Shown here piece by piece: positions 53,249 through 62,774 of a stretch of DNA of 64,000 bases; position 1 is the stretch's first letter; every line of letters starts with the position of its first letter. The translations under genes and the position numbers were made by a program. A model generated the notes under the pieces. The model did no database searches, was not told the DNA's origin, and saw only the letters and a program-made list of their open reading frames with translations. This DNA is from Hyphomonadaceae bacterium TMED5 (GTDB lineage: Bacteria; Pseudomonadota; Alphaproteobacteria; Caulobacterales; Hyphomonadaceae). The stretch lies in NCBI GenBank assembly GCA_002173095.1, contig NHBK01000027.1, forward strand, positions 1 to 64,000. Direction: 5' to 3'.

Positions 53249-56227
53249 ATGATCGACCAACATTTCAATCCTGCCGAATCCGAAGAACGAATCTATAAAA
53301 AATGGGAGGAGGCTGGCGCTTTTGCTCCTGATATGGACAGCGCAGCTGAACCTTATGCTATCGTGATTCCTCCGCCGAATGTGACGGGCGTACTGCACAT
53401 GGGGCACGCTCTGAATCACACCCTTCAGGACATTCTGATCCGGTTTGAGCGTATGCGCGGGAAGAAGGTTCTCTGGCAGCCTGGCACCGACCATGCGGGT
53501 ATTGCGACCCAGATGGTTGTTGAGCGTAAGCTGGCTGCTGAGGGCAATCAGGATCGCCGATCCATGGGGCGCGAAGCCTTTCTTGAGAAGGTCTGGGAAT
53601 GGAAAGCCGAATCCGGCGGCAAAATCCTTGAGCAGGATAAGCGCCTTGGCTCTTCATGTGACTGGTCCCGCGAGCGCTTCACCATGGATGAGGGGCTTTC
53701 GCGAGCCGTTCTGAAGACATTTATCGAGCTCTATAATGACGGGCTCATCTATCGCGACAAACGCCTCGTAAACTGGGATCCGCAGTTCCAGACGGCTATT
53801 TCTGACCTCGAGGTCGAGAATAAAGAAGTTGCCGGCCATATGTGGCACTTCAAATACCCGCTCGCTGGCGGCGAAACCTACACTTATGTCGAGAAGGATG
53901 AAGACGGCAATGTCACCTTCGAGGAAGAGCGGGACTATATTTCCATCGCGACGACACGTCCTGAAACCATGCTGGGCGATGGCGCGGTTGCGGTGCATCC
54001 GAAAGATGAGCGCTATGCCGCCATCGTTGGAAAGCTCTGTGAAATTCCCGTCGGGCCCAAGGAGAGCCGCCGACTGATCCCAATCATCACTGACGATTAT
54101 CCGGATCCGGATTTCGGTTCAGGTGCTGTGAAAATTACTGGTGCGCATGACTTCAACGATTATGGCGTCGCGCGTCGAAATAAAATTCCGCTATTCAACC
54201 TGATGGATGACGTCGCATGTATGCGAGCGGATGGCCTGTCTTATGAAGAATCTGCGAAAATTGCCGCCGAGCTTGCAGGCCACCCCGGTAAATCCGCTGA
54301 TACGGATGTGACTGAGGTCAATCTGGTGCCCGAAGAACTTCGCGGGCTGGATCGCTATGAGTGCCGTAAGAAGGTGATTGACGCGATCACAGCCGAAGGC
54401 CTCGCTGTCATGGTGACCGACGATGAGGGCAATTCAAAGCCGCTCGTCGAAGACAAAAAGATTATGCAGCCCTTTGGTGACCGCTCCGGCGTCGTGATCG
54501 AACCAATGCTGACGGATCAATGGTATGTTGACGCGAAGACGCTCGCGCAGCCGGCGATTGAAGCTGTTCGCAAAGGCGACACGTCATTTGTGCCGGAAAA
54601 CTGGTCCAAGACCTATTTCCAATGGCTGGATAATATTGAGCCGTGGTGCATTTCCCGCCAGCTTTGGTGGGGTCACAGAATTCCAGCTTGGTATGGACCT
54701 GAAGGTGATATCTTTGTTGCTGAGAATGCTGAGGCAGCAACGAAAGCGGCAGAAGAAAAATACGGTAAAGCCGTGGAGCTGGTTCAGGACGAAGACGTTC
54801 TGGACACTTGGTTCTCATCTGCGCTCTGGCCGTTCTCCACGATTGGCTGGCCGGATCAGACTAAAGAGCTCGACACTTTCTATCCGGGTGCGGTTCTCGT
54901 CACCGGTTTTGACATCATCTTCTTCTGGGTCGCCCGGATGATGATGTTCGGCCTTCATTTCATGAAGGAAATCCCGTTCCACGACGTGTATATCCACGCG
55001 CTGGTCCTTGATGAGACCGGCAAGAAAATGTCGAAATCGGAAGGCAATGTTCTCGACCCGCTTGATATCATCAGCGGTTGTGAGCTTCAGACCCTGATCG
55101 ACAAGCGCCTGCGTGACTCGCGAACGACGGATAAAAACCGTCTCAAGCAGATTGAGCAGAAGACAAAGAACCAGTTTCCGGAAGGTATTCCGGCATGTGG
55201 GGCAGATGCGCTTCGCTTTACGCTGGCGTCACAGGCTGCGCAGGGGCGTGACATTCGTCTGTCGATTGATCGTATTGTTGGGTACCGCAATTTCGGCACC
55301 AAACTTTGGAACGCTGCACGCTTCTGTCAGATGAATGAATGCACCCTTTGGGAGCCTGCGAAATTTGATCCGATGGCACTGAAGCAGCCAATCAACCAAT
55401 GGATTGTCGGCGAGATGGCACAGACTGTGACTAAGGTCACAGAAGCCCTCGAAGGCTATCGTTTCAATGATGCGAGCACGACCTGCTATCGCTTCATCTG
55501 GAACACATTCTGTGACTGGTATGTGGAGCTCATCAAACCGCTTTTGAACGGTGAGGATGACTCTGCAAAAGCCGAAACCCGTCAAACAGCCGCCTGGGTG
55601 CTCGATGAGACACTCAAAATGTTGCACCCATTTATGCCTTTCATCACTGAAGAGCTGTGGGAGCAGTTGGCTGAATTTGGTCCGGGGCGAGACCAGTTCC
55701 TCATGCTTCAGGCCTATCCTGCGTTTGGTGCAGACCTGCTGAACGAAAAAGCAGCGGAAGAAGTCGACTGGGTTATTGAATTTATCACTGAAATCCGTGG
55801 TTTGCGCGGCGACTTGAATGTGCCGGCTGGGGCGAAGCTTCGCCTCGCATTGGTGGCAGCTGAGGGCGATATCATTCAACGCACTCAGGCCTATGCGCCA
55901 TTGATTGAGCGTCTCGCCCGTCTTGAGCATATCGCTTTTGAAAGCGACGTTCCTGACGGCGCGGTTCAGATGATTCACCGTGGCACACGTGCGGCGCTGG
56001 TCGTAAGTGATGCGCTCGATATTTCCGCTGAGAAAGAGCGTCTTTCCAAAGAGCTTTCAAAGATTGACGGCGAGATCATGAAAATCTCTAAGAAGCTCGG
56101 GAATGAAAATTTCATGGCAAAGGCCCCTGCGGAGGTTGTTGAAGAACAACGGTCCCGCATGGCTGAGTATGGAGAGAAAAAAGAGAAGCTGAGCGGCGCG
56201 CTTCAGAGTTTTGAAGGCATGTCCTGA
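53249..56227 (+). CDS. valS: Valyl-tRNA synthetase
   Basis: ATG 53249 (MIDQHFNPAESEERIY) is preferred over GTG 53240. The 992-residue class I synthetase has the HIGH motif as HMGH in PPPNVTGVLHMGHALNHT, the editing CP1 domain (about 190-410, ISIATTRPETMLGDGAVAVHP split), the KMSKS motif in GKKMSKSEGNVLDP and the C-terminal coiled coil (KEPL-type SKELSKIDGEIMKISKKLGN). It charges tRNA-Val. No T-box or other leader is visible in the short upstream gap. Confidence 0.97.
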   Translation: MIDQHFNPAESEERIYKKWEEAGAFAPDMDSAAEPYAIVIPPPNVTGVLHMGHALNHTLQDILIRFERMRGKKVLWQPGTDHAGIATQMVVERKLAAEGNQDRRSMGREAFLEKVWEWKAESGGKILEQDKRLGSSCDWSRERFTMDEGLSRAVLKTFIELYNDGLIYRDKRLVNWDPQFQTAISDLEVENKEVAGHMWHFKYPLAGGETYTYVEKDEDGNVTFEEERDYISIATTRPETMLGDGAVAVHPKDERYAAIVGKLCEIPVGPKESRRLIPIITDDYPDPDFGSGAVKITGAHDFNDYGVARRNKIPLFNLMDDVACMRADGLSYEESAKIAAELAGHPGKSADTDVTEVNLVPEELRGLDRYECRKKVIDAITAEGLAVMVTDDEGNSKPLVEDKKIMQPFGDRSGVVIEPMLTDQWYVDAKTLAQPAIEAVRKGDTSFVPENWSKTYFQWLDNIEPWCISRQLWWGHRIPAWYGPEGDIFVAENAEAATKAAEEKYGKAVELVQDEDVLDTWFSSALWPFSTIGWPDQTKELDTFYPGAVLVTGFDIIFFWVARMMMFGLHFMKEIPFHDVYIHALVLDETGKKMSKSEGNVLDPLDIISGCELQTLIDKRLRDSRTTDKNRLKQIEQKTKNQFPEGIPACGADALRFTLASQAAQGRDIRLSIDRIVGYRNFGTKLWNAARFCQMNECTLWEPAKFDPMALKQPINQWIVGEMAQTVTKVTEALEGYRFNDASTTCYRFIWNTFCDWYVELIKPLLNGEDDSAKAETRQTAAWVLDETLKMLHPFMPFITEELWEQLAEFGPGRDQFLMLQAYPAFGADLLNEKAAEEVDWVIEFITEIRGLRGDLNVPAGAKLRLALVAAEGDIIQRTQAYAPLIERLARLEHIAFESDVPDGAVQMIHRGTRAALVVSDALDISAEKERLSKELSKIDGEIMKISKKLGNENFMAKAPAEVVEEQRSRMAEYGEKKEKLSGALQSFEGMS

Positions 56228-56255
56228 TAAATTCAGGGTTGGGGGATTTATCAGA

Positions 56256-57242
56256 ATGTCTGACAATAATGGATCGAATGCGCCGAGCCTTGCGCATCGT
56301 CTCGCCGATTTGCCGGAAGATTTCTCGGATTTCGTAGACATCTACGAGCGCGAGTTACATCCACAGCTTGCTGAGAAAGAAGCTGAGCGTAAACATGCCT
56401 GGGAGGCTGCAAAACAGCGTGCCATCGTTGGTGCTGTTATTGCTGTCGTGGCCGCGATTGCCGGGCTGGTGATCCTTCATATGCCATGGCTGGCGATTAT
56501 CGGCGTGTTTGTGGGCGTTGGTGTCGGGGCAAGTGGGTTTCCCGCGGTAAACGCCGTCTCCAAGCAAGCCAAAGTCATGATGATCACGCCCATCGCGGCG
56601 AAGTTTGGACTGACCTATAATGAACAGGTTTCCCAGACGGCTGAAGCTAATCTTCTGAAATGTAATCAGATGAAAGTCGTCCCCGGATGGGACCGAAAGA
56701 TACTCAGCGATGAATTCATCGGCGAGCGCAATGGAACGGCCTTTTCGTTCTTTGAGGCTCATTTAGAAGAAAAACGCACGCGACGAACCAGCAATGGCCG
56801 GACGAGCACCTATTGGGTCACAACGTTTCGCGGGCAGTGCTGGGTGATGGATGCGCCAAAGACGTTTCATGGGACGACGCGTGTTGCTCGTGATTCCGGC
56901 CTTTTGAATGCTTTGGGCGCGATCGGAAATCAGTTCAGCCGTGCCAAACTGGAAGACCCTGAGTTCGAAAAGAGTTTTGAAGTCTATACAACCGACCAGG
57001 TTGAATCTCGTTTCCTGCTGACACCTGACGTGATGGTGACCTTCATGGATATTGAGAAGCGCTATAAAAATGCGAAATTTCGCGCGACCTTCCATGATGA
57101 CAAAATTTTCGTTGCGCTCGAGAATGGTGATCTGTTTGAGGGTGGGGGAATGATGACGGCTATTGATGACCCGGAACAGGTCGGCGATCTGCTGGAAGAT
57201 TTCGCAGTTGTGTTCCATCTTGTCGATGCGCTCAACAAATAG
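56256..57242 (+). CDS. DUF3137 membrane protein
   Basis: The start is at ATG 56256 (MSDNNGSNAPS); the frame runs upstream into valS. The 328-residue protein has a charged N-terminal helix, two adjacent transmembrane segments (about 65-85 and 88-108, AIVGAVIAVVAAIAGLVI and WLAIIGVFVGVGVGASG) and a large soluble C-terminal domain with VVPGWDRKILSDEFIGERNGTAF in pieces, then FRGQCWVMDAPKTFHGTT. This fits DUF3137, of unknown function (often called a Galanin-like or membrane-stress protein in annotation without proof). It starts 28 bases after valS. Confidence 0.8.
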   Translation: MSDNNGSNAPSLAHRLADLPEDFSDFVDIYERELHPQLAEKEAERKHAWEAAKQRAIVGAVIAVVAAIAGLVILHMPWLAIIGVFVGVGVGASGFPAVNAVSKQAKVMMITPIAAKFGLTYNEQVSQTAEANLLKCNQMKVVPGWDRKILSDEFIGERNGTAFSFFEAHLEEKRTRRTSNGRTSTYWVTTFRGQCWVMDAPKTFHGTTRVARDSGLLNALGAIGNQFSRAKLEDPEFEKSFEVYTTDQVESRFLLTPDVMVTFMDIEKRYKNAKFRATFHDDKIFVALENGDLFEGGGMMTAIDDPEQVGDLLEDFAVVFHLVDALNK

Positions 57243-57352
57243 CCACAAAATCGTCCTTTCTGTTTGTCTAACTGTATCTGAACCTCTTATTCAGCATCTG
57301 GTCATCTAGGCTGTGTCAAAACACAAACCTGAAAAGGAAAGGCGTGTTTCGA

Positions 57353-57733
57353 ATGAACTCTGTTGTTAAAATTGCTTCTCTCGTCCTGATCTCTGCTGCT
57401 GCGGCGCAATCCGCATTCGCAATGTCAGCCCGTGAGTGCGTCGCACAGCAAAGAGAACTTTCTGAAACAGCGGTCGAGCTTCAGACTACTCAGCAGGAAA
57501 TTGCAGCTCTTGCTGAACAGGCAGAGCTCGCCGGTGATGAATATGTTTCTGCGCAGGAAATGTCGGGATGGTCAGATGCCCATCTGGCGGAAGCTCAGCG
57601 CCTCGAGGTCGAATTCAACACACTGCGTGATGAAGTTGACACCCGCCAGAATACGCTCGCTTTTGATGCCTCTGAGTTCAATCAGAAGCGCGCTGTTTTT
57701 CAGGAAGAATGCGCTGCTTATATTGCAGATTAA
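57353..57733 (+). CDS. Small exported coiled-coil protein, unknown
   Basis: ATG 57353 lies about 10 bases after GGAAAGG; GTG 57344 is too close to it. The 126-residue product has a signal peptide (about 1-23, ending AFAMSA) and a mature part that is almost wholly helical and coiled-coil-like (QRELSETAVELQTTQQEIAA, AEAQRLEVEFNTLRDEVDTR). It has two cysteines, one near the start (RECVAQ) and one near the end (EECAAY), which could bridge the ends. I recognise no family. Its stop overlaps the convergent xth stop by 4 bases. Confidence 0.7.
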   Translation: MNSVVKIASLVLISAAAAQSAFAMSARECVAQQRELSETAVELQTTQQEIAALAEQAELAGDEYVSAQEMSGWSDAHLAEAQRLEVEFNTLRDEVDTRQNTLAFDASEFNQKRAVFQEECAAYIAD

Positions 57734-58509
57734 TCTCTGAGTGTTGTGATTATTGGCACGTGGTCTGAAGGTTTCTCCAGGCCGCGTGCTTCCTTATAAA
57801 TTGAAACCTCTTCCAACCGGTCAGACGCTTCCGGGCTAAGGAGCTGGTGGTCAATCCGAATGCCATGGTCTTTCTGCCATGCACCGCGCTGATAATCCCA
57901 GAATGTGTAAGAGTGGCTACGGCCGACCATGGTCGCGAAGGCTTCGGTATATCCGAGCCATTGCAGCTTTTGGAATGCGGCGCGGGATTCAGGTTGCGCC
58001 AGCGCGTCATCCTTCCAGACATTCGGATCCCAGCAATCATCATCGCCCGGAATGACATTGTAGTCGCCGGCCAGGATCACAGCTTCCTCATAGGAGAGGA
58101 GCTCTTTAGCACGATTTGCCAGATGCTCCATCCAACCAAGTTTGTAATCGAACTTCTCGCCGGGAAACGGGTTGCCATTAGGCAGATAGATGCTGGCGAT
58201 GCGTACCGGCGTATCGCCTCCGGTAACGGCTTCGATATAGCGCGCCTGATCATCGCCTTCATTCCCGGGTAGGCCGCGTTGTACGTCTTCCAGATTGGTG
58301 CGGGAGAGCAGGGCGACACCATTATAGCTTTTCTGCCCATAGGCTTCGACCTGATAGCCTAGCTCTTCAATTTCCACATACGGAAACGCATCCGTCTCGC
58401 ATTTGATTTCCTGCAGACAGACAACATCGCAATCAATGGTTTTCAGCACCTCGATCACAGTGGGCAGGCGAGCTTTGATGGAATTCACATTCCATGTGGC
58501 GATTTTCAT
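57730..58509 (-). CDS. xth: Exodeoxyribonuclease III
   Basis: This 259-residue AP endonuclease/3' exonuclease shows MKIATWNVNSIKARL, the metal-binding LQEIKCE, YNGVALLSR, AGDYNVIPGDDDCWDPN, and the C-terminal RIDHQLLS and SDHVPI. It repairs abasic sites in DNA. It follows the nitroreductase gene by 3 bases, so the two are co-transcribed. Confidence 0.96.
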   Translation of the reverse strand: MKIATWNVNSIKARLPTVIEVLKTIDCDVVCLQEIKCETDAFPYVEIEELGYQVEAYGQKSYNGVALLSRTNLEDVQRGLPGNEGDDQARYIEAVTGGDTPVRIASIYLPNGNPFPGEKFDYKLGWMEHLANRAKELLSYEEAVILAGDYNVIPGDDDCWDPNVWKDDALAQPESRAAFQKLQWLGYTEAFATMVGRSHSYTFWDYQRGAWQKDHGIRIDHQLLSPEASDRLEEVSIYKEARGLEKPSDHVPIITTLRD

Positions 58510-58512
58510 ATC

Positions 58513-59181
58513 TCAGTCCCGAAACTCGGCGAATTCCTCGAGCGGCGCACGTTCGGAGCGCATCTGATTCGCGGGATTATCCATGTCAGGATACCCAAGC
58601 GCCATGCCGCAATAAAGCATTTCTGTCTCGCCCAGACCAAGATGTTCTTTGAGAGAAGGGCGTAAGATTGCCCAGCATTCCTGCATGCAGGTTCCAAGGC
58701 CCAGTTCTTCAGCCAGAAGTGCGATGGATTGCATAAACATTCCTGTGTGCGCCCACTGGCCATGACCCATGCGTTCATCAATGACGAACATCAAAGCGAC
58801 GGGTGCGTTGAAAAACTGAAAATTGTTAGCGAACCAGGTCAGGCGCGCGATCTTGTCTTCGCGAGGAATGCCAAGCGCACCGTAAAGCGCTTCGCCCACC
58901 GCAAAGCGACGACTGCGATGAGGCTCCCACAGGTTTTCGGGATAGACGGGGCGGTCGGTCGGTTCGCCAGCCGGGTTTTTAGCGAGCTTTGCTGCAGCGA
59001 GATCGATGACGGCCTGCTTCGAGGCACCGGTCAGTGCGATGACTCGCCAGGGTTGAAGGTTTCCGCCAGAGGGGGATCTTTGCGCTGTCGTGAGTAAGCT
59101 TTCCAAAATATCTCTTGGAACCGGCTTATCCAGAAACCCGCGAACAGACATACGCTTTTCAAGCGCTTCGCTGACTTTCAT
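58513..59181 (-). CDS. Nitroreductase-family FMN oxidoreductase
   Basis: The start ATG 59181 follows GGAGGAAGAT. The 222-residue protein has the nitroreductase FMN-binding motif RMSVRGFLDKPVPRDILESLL (in pieces), AQRSPSGGNLQPWRVI, and the C-terminal LGLGETEMLYCGMALGYPD. It probably reduces nitroaromatics or quinones with NAD(P)H; the physiological substrate is unknown. Confidence 0.9.
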   Translation of the reverse strand: MKVSEALEKRMSVRGFLDKPVPRDILESLLTTAQRSPSGGNLQPWRVIALTGASKQAVIDLAAAKLAKNPAGEPTDRPVYPENLWEPHRSRRFAVGEALYGALGIPREDKIARLTWFANNFQFFNAPVALMFVIDERMGHGQWAHTGMFMQSIALLAEELGLGTCMQECWAILRPSLKEHLGLGETEMLYCGMALGYPDMDNPANQMRSERAPLEEFAEFRD

Positions 59182-59258
59182 ATCTTCCTCCACATCTCAT
59201 TTTATATGAGTTGTGAAGCCTGCTACGGCTAAGCGCAACGGTGTCGTGGCGTAAGTCA

Positions 59259-59591
59259 CTAGATAGAAAAACTAGTCCCGCAGCCGCAATTGGCTGTTGC
59301 ATTCGGATTATGGATTTTGAAGCTGGCACCGATCAATTCATCCACATAGTCGATCTCTGAGCCTTCCAGAAATGGCAGACTCATAGCGTCGATTGCCACC
59401 TTCGCTCCATCTCGTTCGACGAGCAGATCGTCATCTTCAAAGGCTTTCCCGAAATCGAATTTATATGAGAATCCAGAGCATCCGCCGCCTTCGACAGATA
59501 CGCGCAGGAAATCGGCCTCGCCGTTATCGGCAAGAATCGCGTTAATGCGCTTTGCAGCACTGGATGAGAGCGTGACGGGCGTTTCCATCAT
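59259..59591 (-). CDS. A-type iron-sulfur carrier (ErpA/IscA-like)
   Basis: This 110-residue protein has the three cluster-binding cysteines in [11 protein letters not shown] and [11 protein letters not shown]. It carries iron-sulfur clusters to apoproteins. The presence next to dgt in many alphaproteobacteria suggests the ErpA role. It is divergent from dgt, with about 60 bases between the starts. Confidence 0.92.
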   Translation of the reverse strand: MMETPVTLSSSAAKRINAILADNGEADFLRVSVEGGGCSGFSYKFDFGKAFEDDDLLVERDGAKVAIDAMSLPFLEGSEIDYVDELIGASFKIHNPNATANCGCGTSFSI

Positions 59592-59651
59592 TTTGTCCTT
59601 TTGTCCGGTAGACTACAGATAATCACGATTTTCGCAGCGAAAAGGGAAGCG

Positions 59652-60839
59652 ATGACCGGAGCATTGATATCACCGCGCGTAGATTATGCGAGTGACCCGG
59701 CTGCAAGTCGAGGCCGTTTCCAGACAGAACCGGTTTCTCCGACGCGTACACCGTTCCAAAGAGACCGGGATCGCATCATTCATGCGAGCGCCTTCCGTCG
59801 CCTCAAAATGAAAACGCAGGTTTTCGTTGCTCATGAAGGGGATCACTTCAGGACCCGGCTGACACACTCATTGGAAGTCGCGCAGATTGCTCGGTCAGCG
59901 GCTCGCACGCTCGGACTGGATGAAGACCTCGCGGAGGCGCTGGCCCTGGCGCATGATTTAGGTCATCCGCCATTCGGGCATGCGGGGGAGGATGAGCTCG
60001 ACGAATGCATGGCTGAGTTTGAGGGGTTTGATCACAATGCGCAGACCCTGCGCGTCGTGACACGCCTTGAGCAACGCTATCCGACCTTTGATGGCCTGAA
60101 CCTGTGTTGGGAGACGCTTGAGGGGCTGGTCAAACACAACGGTCCGCTGATTAAAGACGGCAAAACCTTCAATGATTTGCCTCTGGCGTTCCGGGACTTT
60201 GAGTTCCTCGATCAGTTGGAGCTGGATACCTATGCGGGCCCCGAAGCTCAGATCGCCGCCCTTTCTGATGATATTGCTTACAATAATCACGATATTGATG
60301 ACGGCTTGTCTGCGGGCCTGTTCACGATTGAAGACATTAAAGATGTTCCGCTCGTCGGGCGCGTGTTCCATCAGGTTCAAAAGGATTATCCATTACTGGA
60401 TCGTCCTCGCATTATCTCAGAAGCCGTTCGGCGCCTGATCGGAATTTGGATCAATGACCTCACGGCGGAAACCAGCCGACGGGCTAAGCGCCTCCAGCCG
60501 AAATCTGTGGAAGATGTGCGTCATTTGAATGAGCCGCTGGTCGCGTTTTCAGATGAGCTGCACGAAGAGCAGAAAGAGCTTCGTCGCTTCCTGATGGAGC
60601 GCATGTACCGTCACTATAAAGTGAACCGGAAGCGCAGTCAGGCGAAACGTATTCTCAAAGAGTTGTTTGCTCTGTTCCTTGAGGAGCCGGACACTCTGCC
60701 GCCACCATGGAATGAAGCAGCACAGCAGGCGACGCGAGATGCTCGAGCCCGTATTGTATGTGATTATATCGCCGGAATGACGGATAATTTCGCGATTGAA
60801 GAGCATCGACGCCTGTTCAATCTCGACGCCATGATGTGA
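59652..60839 (+). CDS. dgt: Deoxyguanosinetriphosphate triphosphohydrolase-like protein
   Basis: The start ATG 59652 follows AAAGGGAAG. The 395-residue HD-domain protein hydrolyses dNTP to nucleoside and triphosphate. It shows [11 protein letters not shown], the HD motif residues in [15 protein letters not shown] and [16 protein letters not shown], and [10 protein letters not shown]. It is the non-E. coli type of Dgt and precedes the SPOR gene as usual. Confidence 0.93.
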   Translation: MTGALISPRVDYASDPAASRGRFQTEPVSPTRTPFQRDRDRIIHASAFRRLKMKTQVFVAHEGDHFRTRLTHSLEVAQIARSAARTLGLDEDLAEALALAHDLGHPPFGHAGEDELDECMAEFEGFDHNAQTLRVVTRLEQRYPTFDGLNLCWETLEGLVKHNGPLIKDGKTFNDLPLAFRDFEFLDQLELDTYAGPEAQIAALSDDIAYNNHDIDDGLSAGLFTIEDIKDVPLVGRVFHQVQKDYPLLDRPRIISEAVRRLIGIWINDLTAETSRRAKRLQPKSVEDVRHLNEPLVAFSDELHEEQKELRRFLMERMYRHYKVNRKRSQAKRILKELFALFLEEPDTLPPPWNEAAQQATRDARARIVCDYIAGMTDNFAIEEHRRLFNLDAMM

Positions 60840-60903
60840 TTATCGTTAGCGCTGCGTTAACGCTCATTATTATAGTGTTAACGTAAGCAAAGGGATTTGT
60901 ATT

Positions 60904-61737
60904 ATGTCTGATAAGTATCAGTCCGAAGATGCGCCTCGCGAACGGTCGACCTATTCTGCGTTTGGAGACGAGTATCGCGGATTTGACGCGCGTGATGATG
61001 AAAGCGGTGGCAAGGGGCCGCTAATCGTCATTCTGGCTGTTGGCGTGGTTCTCGTGTTTGGTGCTGTTGTCTGGAATGCCTATCGACAGGGTATTCGGAC
61101 AAACCCGGATGATGCCCCGATTTTTGCGGCTGATGATTCACCTTACAAGAGACGGCTCGACGATCAGGGCGAACCGCGTTCGTCTGAGACGAATATGCGC
61201 TTGTTTGATTCCATCGATAATAATGACCGTACAACGCTTGCAGAAAACACCAGCGAAGCGCCTGTCACAGAGGTGTCTGCGACGGCATCAGATGGTCGGC
61301 CACGTGATTTGCGTCCGAACGCTGCACCACCCACCAGCTCAGCGCCTGCGCCAGCGCCGACAACGTCTGCACCTGTGCGTACCTCTACACCGGAGCCTGT
61401 AGCGACGCAGGAAGTCGCCCCGCCAAGGCCATTGCCGCCGGTAGAGTCTACAACGAGTGCTGCGAACACGTCTCGGTTCGATGCGAATGGCGGATATCTT
61501 GTGCAGGTCATGGCGCTGAGAGATCGCCCGACGGCAGAAACGGCATGGGCTCAACTTGTTGAGGCCCATCGCGATCTCCTCGCAGGGGCTGTCATGGATA
61601 TCCAGCGGGCCGATCTCGGATCACGTGGGATTTTCTATCGTCTGCGCGTGGCGGCTTTTTCAACGCGCGACGGTGCAACCGAACTCTGTAATGCGCTCCA
61701 GGCGCGAAACCAGTCCTGTATTGTGGTGACGAGATAA
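60904..61737 (+). CDS. SPOR-domain membrane protein
   Basis: This 277-residue protein has an N-terminal cytoplasmic part (1-38), one transmembrane segment (about 39-56, LIVILAVGVVLVFGAVV), a long Pro/Ser/Thr-rich linker and a C-terminal SPOR domain (about 197-277, YLVQVMALRDRPTAETAWAQ and FYRLRVAAFSTRDGATELCNAL split). SPOR domains bind denuded peptidoglycan at the division septum. The gene lies between dgt and nagZ, as is typical. The 64-base upstream region holds two GTTAAC boxes (60856-60861 and 60877-60882), 21 bases apart. Confidence 0.9.
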   Translation: MSDKYQSEDAPRERSTYSAFGDEYRGFDARDDESGGKGPLIVILAVGVVLVFGAVVWNAYRQGIRTNPDDAPIFAADDSPYKRRLDDQGEPRSSETNMRLFDSIDNNDRTTLAENTSEAPVTEVSATASDGRPRDLRPNAAPPTSSAPAPAPTTSAPVRTSTPEPVATQEVAPPRPLPPVESTTSAANTSRFDANGGYLVQVMALRDRPTAETAWAQLVEAHRDLLAGAVMDIQRADLGSRGIFYRLRVAAFSTRDGATELCNALQARNQSCIVVTR

Positions 61738-61740
61738 ACG

Positions 61741-62760
61741 ATGAAAGCCTGTATCCTGAGTGTTTCCGGTCCGGTTCTGACGAGTGAGGAAGCTTCCTTC
61801 CTCAAGGATCAGCAGCCATGGGCGATTATCCTGATGGGCCGGAGCTGCGTCAGCAAAATACAGGTCCAGAAGTTGGTTGATGATATCTGGGGAGCGCTCG
61901 GGCGTGCCTGTCTGATTTTTATCGATCAGGAAGGTGGTCGCGTTGCGCGCCTGAAGGCGCAAGAATGGCCGGTTTTTCCTCCAGCTGCCCGATATGGTGA
62001 AATCTATACGGCTGATCGCGACAAGGGGTTATTGGCGACCCGTATCGGTCACACGCTTATGGGGTTTGAATTATCCTCACTGGGAATCCATGCGGATTGC
62101 TCTCCATGCATGGACCTACCCGTTCCGGGAGCCCACGATATTATCGGTGACCGAGCCTTTGCCACGGATCCTCGGTCCGCGGCGCAACTTGGCGCTGCTG
62201 CTTTACAGGGATTGCGCGATGCAGGCGTTGCAGGTGTGATTAAACACATTCCCGGACATGGCCGTTCAAAGGCGGATAGCCATGAAGAATTGCCTATCGT
62301 CAGTGAGCATGGAAACGAAATTCAGGATGACTTTCTGGCTTTCGAACTGGTGAACAATGCACCAATGGCGATGACGGCGCATATTTTATACCCAGCTTTT
62401 GACGAAAAAGAGCCTGCGACGACGTCTTCAACCATCATTTCAAATGTAATTCGCCGGAGAATCGGCTTTGATGGTCTATTAATGAGTGACGACCTGGGCA
62501 TGAAAGCGCTGGGCGGACCTCTCGGCGAACGGGCCGTCAGAGCTCTCAATGCCGGATGTGATGTGGTTTTACACTGCGCAGGTTTCGAAAAAGACGTGAG
62601 CGTCATTTTCGACGAGATGCAACAGGTCGCAGACGCATCCATCGAACTTGATGGCAAAGCGCTTGAAAGAGCGTTCGCCGCTGAAAAGGATTCGACCTTC
62701 CAGAAGGACGTGGATCTGGAAGCATTATGGGCTCAATATAAGGAGCTGATGTCCGCGTAA
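61741..62760 (+). CDS. nagZ: Beta-N-acetylhexosaminidase NagZ
   Basis: This 339-residue glycoside hydrolase family 3 enzyme removes GlcNAc from muropeptides in peptidoglycan recycling. Motifs are FIDQEGGRVARL, IKHIPGHGRSKADSHEELP with the catalytic Asp-His pair, and LMSDDLGMKAL with the nucleophile Asp. It starts 3 bases after the SPOR gene. Confidence 0.95.
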   Translation: MKACILSVSGPVLTSEEASFLKDQQPWAIILMGRSCVSKIQVQKLVDDIWGALGRACLIFIDQEGGRVARLKAQEWPVFPPAARYGEIYTADRDKGLLATRIGHTLMGFELSSLGIHADCSPCMDLPVPGAHDIIGDRAFATDPRSAAQLGAAALQGLRDAGVAGVIKHIPGHGRSKADSHEELPIVSEHGNEIQDDFLAFELVNNAPMAMTAHILYPAFDEKEPATTSSTIISNVIRRRIGFDGLLMSDDLGMKALGGPLGERAVRALNAGCDVVLHCAGFEKDVSVIFDEMQQVADASIELDGKALERAFAAEKDSTFQKDVDLEALWAQYKELMSA

Positions 62761-62774
62761 GGAGTGGCCGTTGA

